From NCBI GenBank assembly GCA_937896495.1, contig CALBNQ010000087.1, positions 1 to 7,946 on the forward strand: 7,946 bases of DNA. Reading direction: 5' to 3'. Made by a program: the position numbers and the translations under genes. The notes below the pieces were generated by a model. It was not told the origin of the DNA. It ran no database searches and was given only the letters and a program-made list of their open reading frames with translations. How positions within the stretch are numbered: position 1 is the first letter of the stretch; each line of letters begins with the position of its first letter. The stretch is from an uncultured archaeon. GTDB lineage: Archaea; Thermoproteota; Nitrososphaeria; Nitrososphaerales; Nitrosopumilaceae. This document shows, piece after piece, positions 6,800-7,946 of this stretch.

Positions 6800-7162
6800 A
6801 TGTCAACATCTGAAGAATCTAATTTTAACAACATTATACGTAAAATCATCAAAAAATCACTGTTTACAGAGCGACAAATTGAAATTATTTTAAATCAGAA
6901 GGATCTTCAAGAATCAAAGTTTTCTATAACTAAAGGTGCGTATTACAGGCAAGTTGGGCAATCTAGGGAGAAATTAATTGGATTATTCTATTCAATCATA
7001 CTTTTTCGTGCTTTAGGCATACTCTTACCTGATGATATTGATGTGATATCCAAACTATCAGAGCAGGTTAATGTGATAAATGTGAGTGATATTTTTCCCG
7101 AGAGAGAAGATGAAGTGATTAATGTGATAGATAGGCTTGTACGTCAGGCATGTAATATGTGA
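6800..7162 (+). CDS. 120-residue protein of unknown function, possible helix-turn-helix regulator
   Basis: I do not recognise this protein with certainty. It has no signal peptide or membrane segment. LFTERQIEIILNQ at 21-33 resembles the first helix of Trp-repressor-like or sigma region 4-like helix-turn-helix domains. ITKGAYYRQVGQSREKLI at 43-60, with Arg50, Arg56 and Lys58, could be the turn and recognition helix. LFYSIILFRALGILL at 62-76 is hydrophobic and could be a core or dimerisation helix. The C-terminal third is acidic and contains two VINV segments (91-94 and 106-109), encoded by the repeated DNA motif that continues into the spacer. A perfect 16-base palindrome ends 3 bases before the ATG, which fits autoregulation. 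It is divergent from the lipid synthase-polymerase operon. The TGA stop lies inside one of the TGTGAT repeats. Real-gene status is well supported by context and the absence of a competing frame; the DNA-binding role is a guess. Confidence 0.75.
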   Translation: MSTSEESNFNNIIRKIIKKSLFTERQIEIILNQKDLQESKFSITKGAYYRQVGQSREKLIGLFYSIILFRALGILLPDDIDVISKLSEQVNVINVSDIFPEREDEVINVIDRLVRQACNM

Positions 7163-7333
7163 TGATTGTGATTACCATAATCCCAAACAAGATTGTATGG
7201 TTGTGATAAAGTATGTGAGTTTGTTAATCTAAAGTGTGAATTAATGTTGGTCAATCACAATAAATCACAACTCAAGCGTAAATATTGTGATGTTAGTAGA
7301 AATTCCTGACCCTGAAGTGATTTTAGGTGTGAT
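7042..7333. repeat. Array of TGTGAT-type motifs in helically spaced pairs
   Basis: Exact TGTGAT occurs on the plus strand at 7042, 7072, 7123, 7158, 7167, 7202, 7286 and 7328, and inverted (ATCACA) at 7254 and 7264. One-base variants lie at 7081 and 7214 (TGTGAG), 7114 and 7316 (AGTGAT) and 7234 (TGTGAA). Most form same-orientation pairs 9-12 bases apart: 7072/7081, 7114/7123, 7158/7167, 7202/7214, 7254/7264 and 7316/7328. The first four pairs start 42, 44 and 44 bases apart. The array crosses the end of one gene, a 127-base spacer and the start of the next, so coding constraint alone does not explain it. A protein-binding array is the simplest reading, but no protein is identified. Confidence 0.6.
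7254..7291. promoter_or_regulatory. 9-base inverted repeat at the start of the winged-helix gene
   Basis: ATCACAATA at 7254-7262 and TATTGTGAT at 7283-7291 are perfect inverted arms around a 20-base centre. The right arm contains the candidate start codons (GTG at 7287, ATG at 7290). AATAAAT at about 7260-7266 lies near 26-27 bases upstream of the ATG and could be the TATA box, so a protein bound to both arms would cover the core promoter. The arms are also members of the TGTGAT array. Confidence 0.45.
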
Positions 7334-7898
7334 AATTGCATTTTTGGTCGGTTTAGCAGGACTATATAGCTATTACAAAGTAAAACCATTCATCAAATCA
7401 AAAAATGAGATGAATGATGTATCTCAATCTGAGCGTTTGGAATACTATGAAAAACAGTTGATTGATATGAAAATACGCCTAGATGCCTTGGAAATACAAG
7501 GAATTGAGCAAAAAGTCGAGGATCCAAATCTAGAACTAAAACAATTTTTAGAAAAACTAGCAAAAAATGAGGTTAATGAAAAACAATCAGCATATGAAAT
7601 TATCGAGCCTCAAACCATCACAAAAAAGGTTGATTCCACGCCTAAAGTTGTTGAAATTGGTTATTCTAACCCAACAAATCACGTGTTGCATCTAATCACA
7701 AGTAAAGCTATGACATCACGTGACATACAAATCACATTAAAAAAGAGTAGAGAGCACACTTCAAGGTTAATGAAAAAATTATTCGAAGAGGGTTTGGTCC
7801 AAAGAAATACAGAAACTAAACCATATACATATTCAATTACTGAGAAAGGGATTTCAAAGGTTGAATATGATCAAAGTGCTCCAACCATTACCCAATAG
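7290..7898 (+). CDS. Membrane-anchored winged-helix DNA-binding protein
   Basis: A 202-residue protein from the ATG at 7290. A GTG immediately before it (7287) would add one residue; the ATG is preferred, but the choice is open. Residues 9-29 (EVILGVIIAFLVGLAGLYSYY) form one transmembrane segment, followed by the basic stretch KVKPFIKSK. By the positive-inside rule this places the rest in the cytoplasm. Residues 46-100 are charged and heptad-like, a probable coiled coil for dimerisation. Residues 130-193 are a winged helix: VLHLITSKAMTSRDIQ, then SREHTSRLMKKLFEEGLV as recognition helix and following helix, then YTYSITEKGISKVE as the wing, similar to MarR/ArsR-type domains. Membrane-bound winged-helix proteins of this layout are common in archaea, and the ligand or signal is usually unknown. 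It may regulate its own promoter, which is full of TGTGAT motifs; that is inference. It ends at a TAG followed by T-tracts. Confidence 0.88.
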   Translation: MLVEIPDPEVILGVIIAFLVGLAGLYSYYKVKPFIKSKNEMNDVSQSERLEYYEKQLIDMKIRLDALEIQGIEQKVEDPNLELKQFLEKLAKNEVNEKQSAYEIIEPQTITKKVDSTPKVVEIGYSNPTNHVLHLITSKAMTSRDIQITLKKSREHTSRLMKKLFEEGLVQRNTETKPYTYSITEKGISKVEYDQSAPTITQ

Positions 7899-7907
7899 AC
7901 TTTTAAA

Positions 7908-7926
7908 ATATTTTTCGTTGATTTTA
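7908..7926 (+). terminator. T-rich transcription terminator after the winged-helix gene
   Basis: Starting about ten bases after the TAG stop, the plus strand has a run of five T (7911-7915) and then four T (7922-7925) in a T-rich stretch, with no hairpin. Archaeal RNA polymerase terminates at oligo-T tracts without needing a stem, so this fits. The last bases of the window hold no other gene that I can support. Confidence 0.4.
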
Positions 7927-7946
7927 CTAGTATTTCCCTCAAAAAT

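Noticed and set aside
7197..7232. 11-codon open frame in the spacer before the winged-helix gene
   Set aside because: It is very short, has no promoter or recognisable sequence, and consists largely of the repeat motifs.
7163..7289. Replication origin
   Set aside because: Clustered motifs next to a polymerase gene made this worth considering, but there is no cdc6/orc1 gene and no recognisable origin recognition box. Regulatory binding is the simpler reading.
7042..7333. CRISPR-like repeat array
   Set aside because: The repeated unit is only 6-8 bases, spacers are not uniform, and the repeats run through coding sequence; no cas genes are nearby.

Overview
The window looks like part of an ammonia-oxidising thaumarchaeon (Nitrososphaerota) of the Nitrosopumilus/Nitrosarchaeum type. 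The base composition is strongly AT-rich. It carries the archaea-only genes for the large subunit of DNA polymerase D and for geranylgeranylglyceryl phosphate synthase. Several start codons sit about 26 bases downstream of a TATA-like element with no Shine-Dalgarno sequence, as expected for leaderless archaeal transcripts. The genus is an inference; the archaeal assignment is firm.

Layout. (1) Positions 1-1276, minus strand: an exported cyclophilin-type prolyl isomerase, cut by the left edge, with a TTG start, a signal peptide, a middle PsbP-like domain and a C-terminal single-cysteine module (CFI-box type). (2) Positions 1352-2562, plus strand: a PH/GRAM-like protein of unknown role whose stop codon overlaps the GTG start of a CbiE-type cobalamin methyltransferase, so the two are probably translationally coupled. 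(3) Positions 2595-6734, minus strand: a two-gene operon of geranylgeranylglyceryl phosphate synthase followed 12 bases later by the 1125-residue PolD large subunit. It joins the first committed ether-lipid step to the replicative polymerase. (4) Positions 6735-6799: a compact divergent promoter holding two perfect inverted repeats, one in each promoter. (5) Positions 6800-7898, plus strand: a 120-residue protein with a possible helix-turn-helix, a 127-base spacer, and a membrane-anchored winged-helix protein.

The most unusual signal is nucleotide-level. Between about 7042 and 7333 the hexamer TGTGAT and close variants (AGTGAT, TGTGAG) recur far more often than base composition predicts. They are mostly in same-strand pairs 9-12 bases apart, and four successive pairs start 42-44 bases apart. 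The array ignores gene boundaries: it crosses the 3' end of one gene, the spacer and the 5' end of the next, and it includes the stop codon of one and the start codon of the other. With the 16-base palindrome in front of the 120-residue gene and the membrane-tethered winged-helix protein, the right-hand 1.2 kb looks like a densely regulated two-gene module. I did not recognise it as a described system.

No RNA genes, insertion sequences, CRISPR arrays or inteins were seen. No gap between genes exceeds 130 bases.
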